A stretch of DNA of 64,000 nucleotides, taken from positions 62,001 to 126,000 of the forward strand of contig NZ_FZNS01000004.1 in NCBI RefSeq assembly GCF_900188255.1, read 5' to 3'. Under the pieces are notes generated by a model, which worked only from the letters and a program-made list of their open reading frames with translations, did not search any database and was not told where the DNA came from. How positions within the stretch are numbered: position 1 is the first letter of the stretch; each line of letters begins with the position of its first letter. Position numbers and translations under genes: made by a program. Below are positions 34,565 through 43,897 of the stretch, piece by piece. The stretch comes from Hymenobacter mucosus. GTDB lineage: Bacteria; Bacteroidota; Bacteroidia; Cytophagales; Hymenobacteraceae.

Positions 34565-35341
34565 TTATAACTCCCGCACCCAGATGTTGCGGAAGCTAAG
34601 GGGCTCACTTTTGTCACCGTGGGCTTGTAGCTTGATGGGGGCCGGGCCGTGTTTTTGATAAGTAGGCTTTCCAATGTAGCGTGTAGCACCAGTTAGCACC
34701 GTGTTGTCTTGCACCACTACGCCGTTGAACATCACCGTAACGCGGGCCGGAGTACGCACAGTACCATCAGCCTGGAAGGTGGGAGCCGTCCATAGAACGT
34801 CATACGACTGCCACTCCCCTGGCTTGCGAGCGGGGTTTACCAACGGAGCCGTCTGCTTGTAAATGCTGCCAGCCATGCCATTCACGTAGGTTTTGTTGCG
34901 GTAAGCATCCAATATCTGCAACTCATAGCCTGCATCGCCCTTGCCAAGGGAGGCCAGGAAGATGCCGCTGTTGCCGCGGGCTTGCCCCGTTTCGGCAATG
35001 GTAGCCGGTACTCGCCACTCCAGATGGAGCTGGTAATTGGTGAAGCTGCGCTTGGTTTCGATGTTGCCGGAAGTCTTATCTACCGTCAGAACGCCGCTCG
35101 CTACCTTCCACTTGGCCGGAGCAGTTCGATCATCGGCCGACACCCACTGCGCCAAGTCTTTGCCATTGAACAGTACGATGGCATCGGAAGGAGGTGGCGT
35201 AGTTAGCGCGGTGCCCATTACTTCCCGCGGCACGGGTTCCCACACTTCGGTGGCTTCGGGCTTATCCGATTCTTGCGCAGTGGCCATATAAGGTATAGAA
35301 CTAGCTACAAGCAACGACAGAACTACGCAACGGGTTAGCAT
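34565..35341 (-). CDS. 3-keto-disaccharide hydrolase-like secreted protein (DUF1080)
   Basis: 258 residues with a signal peptide (MLTRCVVLSLLVASSIPYMATA). IVLFNGKDLAQWVS opens the DUF1080 (PF06439) concanavalin-like domain. ARGNSGIFLASLGKGDAGYELQILDAYRNKTYVNGMAGSIY and the C-terminal IKLQAHGDKSEPLSFRNIWVREL are typical. Members of the family cleave 3-keto-disaccharides such as 3-keto-trehalose in the periplasm. The ATG at 35341 starts a proper signal peptide; the longer frame from 35500 is not used. It is the last gene of the cluster. Confidence 0.87.
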   Translation of the reverse strand: MLTRCVVLSLLVASSIPYMATAQESDKPEATEVWEPVPREVMGTALTTPPPSDAIVLFNGKDLAQWVSADDRTAPAKWKVASGVLTVDKTSGNIETKRSFTNYQLHLEWRVPATIAETGQARGNSGIFLASLGKGDAGYELQILDAYRNKTYVNGMAGSIYKQTAPLVNPARKPGEWQSYDVLWTAPTFQADGTVRTPARVTVMFNGVVVQDNTVLTGATRYIGKPTYQKHGPAPIKLQAHGDKSEPLSFRNIWVREL

Positions 35342-35420
35342 AAGAAGAAGACAGGAGGTGCTGAAAATGAACAAATGAACGACTAGTACGGGCAATGAGG
35401 TAGGATAGGCCCCTACCCGA

Positions 35421-36308
35421 TTACACGTCGCAGAGCTGCACAGCTTGGCGCAATGAGGCGAGGCCGTCGGCTTGACGCGGAATGAATTCCTGAGCCACAA
35501 AGCCTTTAAAGCCGGTTTTCCGGATGGCTTGCATGATGGCTGGGTAATTCAGCTCCTGGGTGTCATCCAACTCGTGACGGCCGGGTACCCCAGCGGTGTG
35601 ATAGTGCGCAATGTAGGGGTGGTACTCGGTGAGGGTGTGAATCACATCACCCTCGTTGACTTGCATGTGGTAGATGTCGTAAAGCAGCTTGAAGTTCTCA
35701 GAGCCGAGCTTTTTCGCCAGTTCCACGCCCCACCACGTCCGGTCGCATTGGTAGTCCTTATGGTCGATTTTGCTATTAAGCAGCTCCATCACCAGCACTA
35801 CTTTGTGTTTTTCAGCTAGTGACATTAGGGGTTTCAAGCCCGCTACGCAGTTTTTCCACCCGGTTTCATCCGACATGCCCCGGCGGCTGCCGCTAAAGCA
35901 AATTAGATTGGTGTAGCCCGCCTGGGCCACTTTCGGAATCATCTCGGCGTACTGCTTTTGCAGTTGTGCATGAAACGTGGGGTCGTTGAAGCCGTCGGTC
36001 AGGTTGATTTCCGCGCCGTTGCACATGGGCGAGTCTAGGCCGTGCTTTTTGAGCGTGGGCCAGTCGGCGGGTCCTACTAAATCAATGCCCTTAATGCCCA
36101 TGCCTTTGGCGGCAATGCACAGTTCTTCCACCGACATTTTTCCGAAGCACCAGCGGCACACCGACTGTTTGATGTTGTTTTTCAACGGCATAGCGTGAGT
36201 TGCTTGGGTTTCATCCGAAGCGCAGGCTGCCGATACGCCCAGCGTAGTAGCTGCCACGGCCCCGGTAACCATCCCCTTTAAGGCCGACCGACGATTCCAA
36301 TTTGTCAT
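35421..36308 (-). CDS. TIM-barrel sugar isomerase, hydroxypyruvate-isomerase-like, Tat-exported
   Basis: 295 residues. NRRSALKG near the N-terminus followed by a hydrophobic stretch is a Tat signal. The xylose-isomerase-like barrel follows with metal-site residues in VLVMELLNS, LYDIYHMQ, YHTAGVPGRHELDDTQELNY and GFVAQEFIPR, the pattern of hydroxypyruvate isomerase (Hyi)-like proteins. It probably acts on keto sugars in the periplasm. It starts 8 bp after the end of the MFS gene, indicating an operon. Confidence 0.85.
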   Translation of the reverse strand: MTNWNRRSALKGMVTGAVAATTLGVSAACASDETQATHAMPLKNNIKQSVCRWCFGKMSVEELCIAAKGMGIKGIDLVGPADWPTLKKHGLDSPMCNGAEINLTDGFNDPTFHAQLQKQYAEMIPKVAQAGYTNLICFSGSRRGMSDETGWKNCVAGLKPLMSLAEKHKVVLVMELLNSKIDHKDYQCDRTWWGVELAKKLGSENFKLLYDIYHMQVNEGDVIHTLTEYHPYIAHYHTAGVPGRHELDDTQELNYPAIMQAIRKTGFKGFVAQEFIPRQADGLASLRQAVQLCDV

Positions 36309-36316
36309 GCAGAAAG

Positions 36317-37573
36317 TTAAACAGCTTGTGATAAAGGAGTTGCCGGATCCTGAATGGCTGCGGCAGGCGTAGTTTGCGGCTCTTTCTGCTCGCGGAAAAA
36401 TGCCAGAAAGGCCAGCAACACCGCCACCGCAATACCAGCCGGAATCAGCCAGATCATGCGCCAATCATGAGTAGTCGGCGTGGTCTGGTAGGCGTCGAAG
36501 ATGCGGCCTGACAGCAGGGTGCCAATCAGCATGCCCACCCCGTAGGTAGCCAGCGTGATGAACCCCTGGGCCGAGCTTTTGAACCGTTCCCCAGCTAAGT
36601 TGTCGGTGTAAATCTGGCCCGTCACGAAGAAGAAGTCGTAGCAGACACCGTGCAGTACAATGCCCGCAATCAGCATCCAGTAGTTACTTTCTCCGTTGCC
36701 GTAGGCGAAGAATACGTAGCGCAATACCCAGGCTGCCATGCCAATAGCCAGCATCTTTTTCACGCCTAGCCGGCTGAAGAACAACGGAATAGCCAGCATA
36801 AACAGCAGTTCCGATACCTGCCCCAGACTCTGTACACCGGCCGCCGACTTCATGCCTACTTCGTTGAGGAAGGGGTTGGTAAAACCGTAGTAGAAGGCTA
36901 GCGGAATACAGATGGCAATAGAAGCCAGGAAGAAAATCAGGTAGGAGCGGTTACGCAGCAAGCCAATGGCATCAAGGCCTAGCAAGTCACCAATTGAGGT
37001 TTGGGCGCCTTGCTTGACGGGCGGCGTGGCGGGCAGCGTGAAGCTGAACACCCCCAGTAGTGCCGAAGCCCCGGCCGCCATCAGAAAGGTAGCTTGTAGG
37101 CTGTTGGTTTGCTCCCAATTCAGCCAGCCAATAGTGAGGCCCGCCACAATCCAGCCCAGCGTACCCAACACCCGAATAGGCGCAAATTCCTTCTGTGGAT
37201 TCTGCATCTGCCGAAAGCTAATGGAGTTTACCAGCGCCAGTGTGGGCATATACAGCACCATGTAGGTGAGGATATTGGGGTAGAAGCTGCCGAAGTCAGG
37301 AGCTGCGGAAGCACGCCAGAGTAGCAGCGCCCCCGCCAGATGGAGCACCCCCAGAATCTTCTGAGCCGAGAAAAACCGGTCGGCAATCAGCCCGATAATG
37401 AACGGCGCTACAATGGCCCCAATGGACTGCGTCAGGAAGGCTACGCCGACTTGGGTGCCCGAGGCACCCAGGTTGCGCAGTAGGTACGTGCCCAGCGTCA
37501 CGAACCACGCGCCCCAGATGAAAAACTCCAGGAACATCATGATGGACAGCTTGATACGAATAGAAGCAGTCAT
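36317..37573 (-). CDS. MFS permease, nucleoside:H+ symporter (NupG)-like
   Basis: 418 residues with twelve membrane helices. The start KLSIMMFLEFFIWGAWFVTLGTYL and the GVCYDFFFVTGQIYTDN segment match the NupG/XapB branch, which in Bacteroidota is often found with sugar-oxidation genes. It is an inner-membrane proton symporter. Given its neighbours it likely imports a keto sugar or its cleavage product (inference). Eight bases separate it from the following isomerase gene. Confidence 0.87.
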   Translation of the reverse strand: MTASIRIKLSIMMFLEFFIWGAWFVTLGTYLLRNLGASGTQVGVAFLTQSIGAIVAPFIIGLIADRFFSAQKILGVLHLAGALLLWRASAAPDFGSFYPNILTYMVLYMPTLALVNSISFRQMQNPQKEFAPIRVLGTLGWIVAGLTIGWLNWEQTNSLQATFLMAAGASALLGVFSFTLPATPPVKQGAQTSIGDLLGLDAIGLLRNRSYLIFFLASIAICIPLAFYYGFTNPFLNEVGMKSAAGVQSLGQVSELLFMLAIPLFFSRLGVKKMLAIGMAAWVLRYVFFAYGNGESNYWMLIAGIVLHGVCYDFFFVTGQIYTDNLAGERFKSSAQGFITLATYGVGMLIGTLLSGRIFDAYQTTPTTHDWRMIWLIPAGIAVAVLLAFLAFFREQKEPQTTPAAAIQDPATPLSQAV

Positions 37574-37707
37574 ACGGCAGGTGGGGTTGGGAAGTATAGA
37601 GAGTTATTAAGCAGACAGCTAAGTAGTCGTTCTGAAGTGGGTCCTTCCCCGGCTTCCTACGCCGCTTAATGCGCAGAATGGAAGGGGTAAGACAGCCAAT
37701 TAAAGCC

Positions 37708-38178
37708 TTACTTCAGTGCGAGGATGTAGCGAACCATCTCCTGGGTGTCCTTTTCGGAGAGGGCGGGGTGGGGCGTCATTGGAATTTCACCCCAGTTGCC
37801 TTTGCCGCCGGTGATAATTTTCTTGGCCAGCATGTTCACGTTGGCCGCTGTATTGGGGTACTTCTTAGCAACATCCTGGTAGGCCGGGCCAATCAGCTTC
37901 TCGTTTTCACGGTGGCAACTGGCGCAGTCTGAAGCGGCAATCAGCTTAGCGCCGGCTTCCGACGGAGTACCCACGGGTGTAGTACCGATTTTGGTGGCAT
38001 TGGTATCCACTTGCGGCTGGCGGGCCACGGCACTGATATTGGAATTCGTGACGCTGTCTTGGGGCGGCACGGTTTCTTCGGCCAGACTGTATTCTTCTTT
38101 AGTCTTTTTACTATCGGAGTCAGAGCCGCAGGAGAAAAGCATAGGCCCGCACAGCAGAAGTAGGAACGCCTTTTTCAT
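37708..38178 (-). CDS. Lipoprotein c-type cytochrome
   Basis: 156 residues. Lipobox LFSC (Cys17), a 50-residue acidic linker, then a single class I cytochrome c domain: CASCH (85-89) binds heme covalently, Met134 (GEIPMTPHP) is the distal ligand, and QEMVRYILALK is the C-terminal helix. It should accept electrons in the periplasm, most likely from the GMC dehydrogenase of the same cluster, as LacC does for the LacB lactose dehydrogenase. The ATG at 38178 is 16 bp after the preceding gene. Confidence 0.9.
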   Translation of the reverse strand: MKKAFLLLLCGPMLFSCGSDSDSKKTKEEYSLAEETVPPQDSVTNSNISAVARQPQVDTNATKIGTTPVGTPSEAGAKLIAASDCASCHRENEKLIGPAYQDVAKKYPNTAANVNMLAKKIITGGKGNWGEIPMTPHPALSEKDTQEMVRYILALK

Positions 38179-38194
38179 AAAGGAGGGATTGTAA

Positions 38195-39247
38195 TTAGAG
38201 ACCGAGGATCTTCTGATTGAGAGACTTGTCGATGCCAGAAGCGGCAAAATCGTCGAAGGCCTTGTCGGTGACGTTGATGATGTGGTTCTGAATAAATGGC
38301 GCGCCTTCACGGGCGCCGTCTTCGGGGTGTTTGAGGGCGCATTCCCACTCTAGCACGGCCCAGCCGGGGTAGCCGTACTGTGCCATCTTACTAAAAATGG
38401 CCTTGAAATCAACTTGTCCGTCCCCGAGGGAGCGGAAGCGGCCGGCGCGGTTTACCCAGTCCTGGTAGCCGCCGTACACGCCCTGCCGCCCAGTAGGGTT
38501 AAACTCGGCATCCTTGACGTGAAACGCACGAATCCGCTCGTGGTAGATGTCGATGTACGCCAGGTAGTCCAGGCATTGCAGCACAAAGTGCGAGGGGTCG
38601 TAGAGCAGGCAGGCGCGCGGGTGGTCGTTTACTTCGGTCAGGAACCGCTCGTAGCTGATGCCGTCGTGCAGGTCTTCGCCAGCGTGAATTTCGTAGCACA
38701 CGTCCACCCCGCACGCATCAAACTCATCCAGAATAGGCCGCCAGCGCCGGCCTAGCTCTGCAAAAGCATCATCAACCAACCCGGCTGGGCGTTGGGGCCA
38801 CGGATACACCATCGGCCACAGCAACGCCCCGCTGAACGTGGCATGGGCCGTGAGGCCCAGCCTCCGCGACGCTTTGGCGGCGTAAATAAGCTGCTGCACG
38901 GCCCACTGCTGGCGGGCCGGGGCGTTGCCGCGCACGGCTTCCGGCGCAAATCCATCAAACAGTTGGTCGTACACCGGATTCACGGCCACCAATTGGCCCT
39001 GCAAATGGGTGGAAAGCTCGGTGATTTCCAGGCCGGCCGCCTGCACTTTGCCTTTCAGCTCGTCGGCATAGGTCTGGCTTTCAGCAGCTAGTTTGAGGTC
39101 GATGAAGCGGCTGTCGGTGGTAGGCAGCTGCACACCTTTGTAGCCTAGGTTGTTGGCCCAGCCACAGATGTCTTCTAACGTGTTGAAGGGGGCTTGGTCG
39201 CCGATGAACTGCGCCAGAAAAATACCCGGTCCTTTAATGGTTTTCAT
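38195..39247 (-). CDS. TIM-barrel sugar phosphate isomerase/epimerase
   Basis: 350 residues without signal peptide, so cytosolic. Barrel residues of the AP-endonuclease-2/xylose isomerase-like family are seen: CYEIHAGEDLHDG, LLYDPSHF, FHVKDAEF and AVLEWECALKHPEDG. It likely acts on a keto sugar or an inosose-like intermediate. It starts 6 bp after the Gfo/Idh/MocA gene ends, so they are co-transcribed. Confidence 0.87.
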   Translation of the reverse strand: MKTIKGPGIFLAQFIGDQAPFNTLEDICGWANNLGYKGVQLPTTDSRFIDLKLAAESQTYADELKGKVQAAGLEITELSTHLQGQLVAVNPVYDQLFDGFAPEAVRGNAPARQQWAVQQLIYAAKASRRLGLTAHATFSGALLWPMVYPWPQRPAGLVDDAFAELGRRWRPILDEFDACGVDVCYEIHAGEDLHDGISYERFLTEVNDHPRACLLYDPSHFVLQCLDYLAYIDIYHERIRAFHVKDAEFNPTGRQGVYGGYQDWVNRAGRFRSLGDGQVDFKAIFSKMAQYGYPGWAVLEWECALKHPEDGAREGAPFIQNHIINVTDKAFDDFAASGIDKSLNQKILGL

Positions 39248-39253
39248 ACGCCG

Positions 39254-40405
39254 TTACAGGGTGAATTTAGTCCACTTTTTCTCAGACTGGCCCGAGGCAA
39301 TAACGGTTTCAATAAAGGCCATGCCCCGCAGTCCTTCCTCAATGCCAGGGTAATCCTGGGCTTCGGGCGGGGCTGGTGAGCCGCCCTGCTCTGCCAACAA
39401 CGTCAGTGCGAAGTTGCGGTAGAGGTTGGCGAAGGCCTCCAAGTAGCCCTCGGGGTGGCCCGGCGGAATGCGGCTATTGTGTAGCGCAGTGGCACTAAGG
39501 TAAGATGCGCCCGTGCGGCGTACTTCGGTAGGCCGGTCTAGCCACTTCACCAGCAGCGTGTTGGCGTCGGCCTGCTGCCAGTCGAGGCCTCCTTTCTCGC
39601 CATAGATACGTAGACGCAGGTTGTTTTCTTCGCCGGCTGCTACTTGGGTAGATACTAGTACCCCGCTGGCTTCGTCGCTGAGCTTGAGTAGTACAGCCCC
39701 GTCGTCGTCGAGGCGGCGGTTGGGCACTACGGTGTTGATGTCGGCGCACAACTCTGTGACGCGCAAGCCGCTTACGTATTCGAGTAGGTTGAAGGCATGC
39801 GTACCAATGTCGCCCATAGCGCCGGCTATACCGCTCCGAGCGGGGTCGGTGCGCCAGGCGGCCTGTTTGTTTTCGCCGCTTTCCTCGGGCGTGCTCAACC
39901 AGCCTTGTGGGTATTCCACGTAGACTTTCCGCACTCTACCCAATGCTCCGGTTGCCAACAAGTGGCGGGCCTCCTTTAGCATGGGGTAGCCGGTATAAGT
40001 GTGGGTGAGACACAGCTTTTGGCCGCTGGCTTTCAACACGGCGGCCAGTTCCTGGGCTTCGGCCAATGAGAAGGTTATCGGCTTGTCCAGTACAACAGCA
40101 AAGCCGTGTTCCAACGCTAATTTGGCGGGTGCGAAGTGCAAGTGATTAGGCGTCACAATGCTGATAACCTGTACCCGCTCATTAGCCGGCCGCTGGGCTT
40201 CCTGCTCCACCAATTCTTGATAGGAAGCATACACCCGGTCGGGAGCTAGGCCGAGGTGCTGGCCGGTGGATCGGGAGGTATCAGGGTTGCTGCTGAACGC
40301 GCCGGCTACCAGCTCATACAGGCCATCGAGGGAAGCGGCCATGCGGTGCACGGCCCCGATGAAGGAGCCGTGCCCACCGCCAATCATGCCCAATCGTAAT
40401 TTCAT
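39254..40405 (-). CDS. Gfo/Idh/MocA-family oxidoreductase
   Basis: 383 residues. LGMIGGGHGSFIG is the NAD(P) motif, VVLDKPITFSLAEAQEL the conserved (E/D)KP block with the catalytic Lys, and GAMGDIGTHAFNLLEYVSG holds the substrate-site His. Such enzymes oxidise or reduce sugars at C2 to C4; in 3-keto sugar pathways they reduce the 3-keto group. Cytosolic. It begins the isomerase pair of the cluster. Confidence 0.92.
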   Translation of the reverse strand: MKLRLGMIGGGHGSFIGAVHRMAASLDGLYELVAGAFSSNPDTSRSTGQHLGLAPDRVYASYQELVEQEAQRPANERVQVISIVTPNHLHFAPAKLALEHGFAVVLDKPITFSLAEAQELAAVLKASGQKLCLTHTYTGYPMLKEARHLLATGALGRVRKVYVEYPQGWLSTPEESGENKQAAWRTDPARSGIAGAMGDIGTHAFNLLEYVSGLRVTELCADINTVVPNRRLDDDGAVLLKLSDEASGVLVSTQVAAGEENNLRLRIYGEKGGLDWQQADANTLLVKWLDRPTEVRRTGASYLSATALHNSRIPPGHPEGYLEAFANLYRNFALTLLAEQGGSPAPPEAQDYPGIEEGLRGMAFIETVIASGQSEKKWTKFTL

Positions 40406-40519
40406 GCGGTACGTGTTGTGGGTTGGTCGTTCCAGACAGGGGACTACCCCCTAGCTTCCTCTAGGAAGAGGAAGTCGAACGACTATCTAGTTGAGTAGAC
40501 GCGGTACTTGTCGTTGATG

Positions 40520-40546
40520 GTATACAGGCTTGTGTGAACTGTATAC
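40520..40546. repeat. Inverted repeat GTATACAG / CTGTATAC
   Basis: Perfect 8-base arms (40520-40527, 40539-40546) with an 11-base spacer lie between the two halves of the cluster. A G/C-rich imperfect hairpin follows at about 40555-40586. It could be an operator for downstream genes or an RNA processing hairpin. Confidence 0.5.
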
Positions 40547-40602
40547 GATACGCTCGGGGCTCCCCTCCTTTGGAAGTGAGGCCCCATACTAGTCTGATTA
40601 CC

Positions 40603-41220
40603 TCAAGTGGTAGCCCAGGCCCGGTCGCCTTTTTTATACGGTACGTTGCCGTCGTATTTGCCGGGCACGGGGGTGTAGCGCAGGGCTTGGGTGGCGCCTG
40701 GCTCGGAGGTAAAGAAGCCAAGCAGGGTCAACTCCTTGAACATGCGGAAGTAGTGGTTAGGCTGCTCCAGCGTTTTGGTTTTGCTGTATTGCTTTTGTTC
40801 GGCGTCGAGAGCGGTGAGCAACTTAGTCCGCTGGGCGGCATCAAGGGACAGGAAGTCTTTGCCGCCCTGCTTTTTGGCTGCCTCATCGAGCTTGGTCAGG
40901 CCGTCCACGAAGATCTTCTGATCCTTGGGCAGGTAACAGTCGCGCACCATCACGGCCATAAAGCTACCCACGTTGGCGGCCTTGGCACCAGGCGTTTTGG
41001 TGGCGGGCAGAATCGTTTCGCCTACTTCATTGAGGAAGCTGATTTGCTTGGCGTCGAGCACCTCGGCCAGCTTAGGCGGGGCCTTGTCGGCCGACTTTGT
41101 CTTGGTTGTTTCTTTCTTGTTATCGGTGTCGGCGGTGCAGCCACTCAGCAGATAGTCGCCGCCAATGAGGGCACCGCCCATGATGAGGGCCACCCGGGCC
41201 ATTGCGTCTCTTCTGTTCAT
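40603..41220 (-). CDS. Gluconate 2-dehydrogenase subunit 3-like protein
   Basis: 205 residues. MNRRDAMARV plus a hydrophobic stretch ending in LLSGC (Cys28) is a Tat-type lipoprotein signal. The body LDAKQISFLNEVGETILPATKTPGAKAANVGSFMAVMVRDCY is the signature of the gluconate 2-dehydrogenase subunit 3 family (PF13618). It escorts or stabilises the FAD-containing GMC subunit encoded 11 bp upstream, and both are exported together. The ATG at 41220 is chosen for the RR signal. Confidence 0.9.
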   Translation of the reverse strand: MNRRDAMARVALIMGGALIGGDYLLSGCTADTDNKKETTKTKSADKAPPKLAEVLDAKQISFLNEVGETILPATKTPGAKAANVGSFMAVMVRDCYLPKDQKIFVDGLTKLDEAAKKQGGKDFLSLDAAQRTKLLTALDAEQKQYSKTKTLEQPNHYFRMFKELTLLGFFTSEPGATQALRYTPVPGKYDGNVPYKKGDRAWATT

Positions 41221-41231
41221 GGTCGGTGGAA

Positions 41232-42908
41232 TTAGACGTTCTGTTTTTTTAGCTCGCTCACAGCATGATCCACGGCGCGGGCCGTAAGGGCCATGTAGGT
41301 GAGCGAAGGGTTCTGGCAGGCGGCCGAAGTCATAGCGGCGCCGTCGGTGACGTATACGTTGGGCGCATCCCACACCTGGTTGTACTTGTTGAGCACCGAG
41401 GTTTTGGGGTCGCGACCCATGCGAGCAGTGCCCATTTCGTGAATACCGCCGCCTAGCGCGTAGCCGTTGTTGTAGGTCTTTACATTTTTCAGGCCGGCCT
41501 TTTCCAGCATCTCCTGCGCGTCTTGCATCATATCGATGCGCATTTTCTGCTCGTTGTCGCGGATGGTAGCATCCATTACCAGAACAGGCAAGCCCCACTT
41601 ATCCTTTTCGGTTTTTGAGAGGTAAGTACGGTTGTCGTGGTAAGGTAGGGTTTCGCCGAAGCCAGTGATACCCATGGTCCATTGGCCAGGCTCGGTTAGA
41701 GCGTCTTTGAAATCGCCACCGATGCTCATCTCGGCAATGTCGCGGCTCCAGCCTTCGCGGCCGGCACTGCCCTGGTAGCCGAAGCCCCGGATGTAGTCGC
41801 GCTTGTCGCCGAACAGGTTGCGGTAGCGCGGAACATAGATGCCGTTGGCACGGCGGCCATACACGTATTTGTCTTCGTAACCAGGCATTTCGCCGTGCGC
41901 ACCGGCCCGGAAGTGGTGGTCCATCAGGTTGTGGCCCAGTTCGCCGCTGCTGCTGCCTAGGCCGTCGGGCCACACATCGGTAGCCGAGTTCATCAGCACC
42001 CACGCCGAGTTAAGGGCCGAGGCATTCAGGAAAATGACTTTGGCGAAGTACTCGTAGGTTTGGTTGGTTTCCGCGTCTAGCACTTCCACGCCCTTAGCAC
42101 GCTTGGTGTCCTTGTCGTAAATGATTTTGGTGACGATAGAAAACGGCCGTAGCGTGAGGTTGCCGGTTGCTACTGCCGCCGGCAGGGCTGCCGACTGCGT
42201 GCTATAATAGGCCCCAAATGGGCACCCCAGCCAGCACTTATTGCGATACTGGCAATTCACGCGGTTGTTGTGGGGCTGGGTGATGTTGGCCGTCCGCCCG
42301 ATAATCATGCGGCGGTGCTCGTAGTTTTTCTTGATGCGCGCAGCCACGTCCTTTTCCACCACGTTCATTTCCATGGGGGGCATAAAGTCGCCGTCGGGAA
42401 GTTGGGGCAGATTTTCGCGCGAGCCGCTGATGCCGACAAACTTCTCTACGCGGCTATACCACGGAGCTAAGTCCTCGTAGCGAATCGGCCAGTCCACGGC
42501 AATACCATCCTTGGCGTTGGCCGTGAAGTCGTAGTCGCTGAGTCGATACGACTGTCGGCCCCACATCAGGGAGCGGCCGCCCACGTGGTAGCCCCGGAAC
42601 CAGTCGAAGGGCTTATCCTCTTTGTAAGGGCTTTCCTTTTCGTTAACCCAGTACTCTAAATTGCTTTCATTTAGGGTATAGTCGCGGCCGAGTACCGGGT
42701 AGTCTTTGATCATCTGCTGCGTTTTGCCGCCCCGATGCGGAAATTCCCACGGGTTCTTGTTGGCATTCACGTAGCCTTTGATGTGCTCTATATTGCGGCC
42801 GCGCTCCAGCATAATGGTTTTCAGGCCTTTCTCGGTTAGCTCTTTCGCCGCCATGCCGCCCGAAATGCCGGAGCCAATGACAATGGCGTCATACGTGTTC
42901 TTTTCCAT
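41232..42908 (-). CDS. GMC oxidoreductase, sugar dehydrogenase catalytic subunit
   Basis: 558 residues. The FAD motif is AIVIGSGISGGMAAKELTEKG near the N-terminus; HEMGTARMGRDP and CQNPSLTYMALTARA near the C-terminus carry the catalytic His and Asn of GMC enzymes. The cysteine-rich NCQYRNKCWLGCPFGAYYS is usual in the gluconate/3-keto-glycoside dehydrogenase branch. No signal peptide of its own, so export with the Tat subunit is expected. It likely oxidises glycosides at C3 and passes electrons to the cytochrome c of the cluster. Confidence 0.92.
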   Translation of the reverse strand: MEKNTYDAIVIGSGISGGMAAKELTEKGLKTIMLERGRNIEHIKGYVNANKNPWEFPHRGGKTQQMIKDYPVLGRDYTLNESNLEYWVNEKESPYKEDKPFDWFRGYHVGGRSLMWGRQSYRLSDYDFTANAKDGIAVDWPIRYEDLAPWYSRVEKFVGISGSRENLPQLPDGDFMPPMEMNVVEKDVAARIKKNYEHRRMIIGRTANITQPHNNRVNCQYRNKCWLGCPFGAYYSTQSAALPAAVATGNLTLRPFSIVTKIIYDKDTKRAKGVEVLDAETNQTYEYFAKVIFLNASALNSAWVLMNSATDVWPDGLGSSSGELGHNLMDHHFRAGAHGEMPGYEDKYVYGRRANGIYVPRYRNLFGDKRDYIRGFGYQGSAGREGWSRDIAEMSIGGDFKDALTEPGQWTMGITGFGETLPYHDNRTYLSKTEKDKWGLPVLVMDATIRDNEQKMRIDMMQDAQEMLEKAGLKNVKTYNNGYALGGGIHEMGTARMGRDPKTSVLNKYNQVWDAPNVYVTDGAAMTSAACQNPSLTYMALTARAVDHAVSELKKQNV

Positions 42909-43012
42909 GAAATTCGGTGGGATGGTTGTCAGTTCTAGTTCTTAGTTTTTGGTTTGCAGTTTTCAACACAAGACCTCTCTTAAGCGGCCAAAAACCAGAA
43001 ACCAAAAGCGGG

Positions 43013-43897
43013 TTATACCAACGTCCGCTTAATGTGGGTGATGCTCTTCTGAATACTGTCGAAAGGAGAGCCAGGAGTTTGGTCCTGCTCCACAAAGAAG
43101 TACTTCAGGCCAGCTTTGCTAGACTGGGCAAAGATGCGCTTGAAGTCAATGACGCCGCTACCCACCTCCGTGAAATTGTGCTTTGGAGTGTTGTCCATAT
43201 CCTTCACGTGCCATAGCGGGAAGCGCCCTGGGTGCTTCTGAAACAACGTGACGGGGTCATGACCAGCTTTCGTTGCCCAGTAAAGATCGAGTTCCATCTT
43301 CACCAGAGCTTGGTCGGTAGAACTCAGCAGGAGGTCGTAGGGCAGCTGCCCGTTCTGAGCAGCAAACTCAAAGTCATGGTTGTGGTAGCAGAGTTGAATG
43401 CCAGCTTTCTTGCTTCGCTCTCCGGCTTTATTTAGCTGATCAGCTATATACTTATAATGGTCGAGGCCACCGCGCTCCGCTTCCGAGAGGTAAGCGCATA
43501 CCATATACTTCACGCCGGCCTGGGCGGCATCGTCTACGGCCTTATCCCAGCCGTGGAGCATAGTTCCCTGAACGGGGCTCCCCTTGTCTTGCTCTTCTCC
43601 CAGCCGGTAGTGGCTGCTAGGCATCATCAGGCCAGTTCGCCGGAGCAGCCGGGCAAAAGCCGCAGGGTCCATGCCGTAAAACTTTTGGCTGCCAGTATAA
43701 GTAGCACCTTCTACGGTGGTGTACCCTAGTTTCGCCACTTTGGCTAAAGTACCGGCCGGATCCTTTTGCATGGCGTCACGCACGGTGTACAGCTGCAACC
43801 CAATATTTGTCTTCGGCGCCGCAAGTAATGAGGGCGATAGAAATGCGCCGGCCGAGAAAACAGAGGCCGACTTCAGAAACGAACGTCTGGAAGTCAT
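43013..43897 (-). CDS. Tat-exported TIM-barrel sugar isomerase/epimerase
   Basis: 294 residues. MTSRRSFLKSASVFSAGAFL is a classical Tat signal. The barrel shows NIGLQLYTVRD, LCYHNHDFEF (metal site), MELDLYWATKAGHDP, LWHVKDMD and FFVEQDQ, typical of the xylose-isomerase-like family close to 3-keto-sugar and inosose metabolism. It is the first gene of the minus-strand cluster. A 104-bp gap separates it from the GMC gene. Confidence 0.9.
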   Translation of the reverse strand: MTSRRSFLKSASVFSAGAFLSPSLLAAPKTNIGLQLYTVRDAMQKDPAGTLAKVAKLGYTTVEGATYTGSQKFYGMDPAAFARLLRRTGLMMPSSHYRLGEEQDKGSPVQGTMLHGWDKAVDDAAQAGVKYMVCAYLSEAERGGLDHYKYIADQLNKAGERSKKAGIQLCYHNHDFEFAAQNGQLPYDLLLSSTDQALVKMELDLYWATKAGHDPVTLFQKHPGRFPLWHVKDMDNTPKHNFTEVGSGVIDFKRIFAQSSKAGLKYFFVEQDQTPGSPFDSIQKSITHIKRTLV

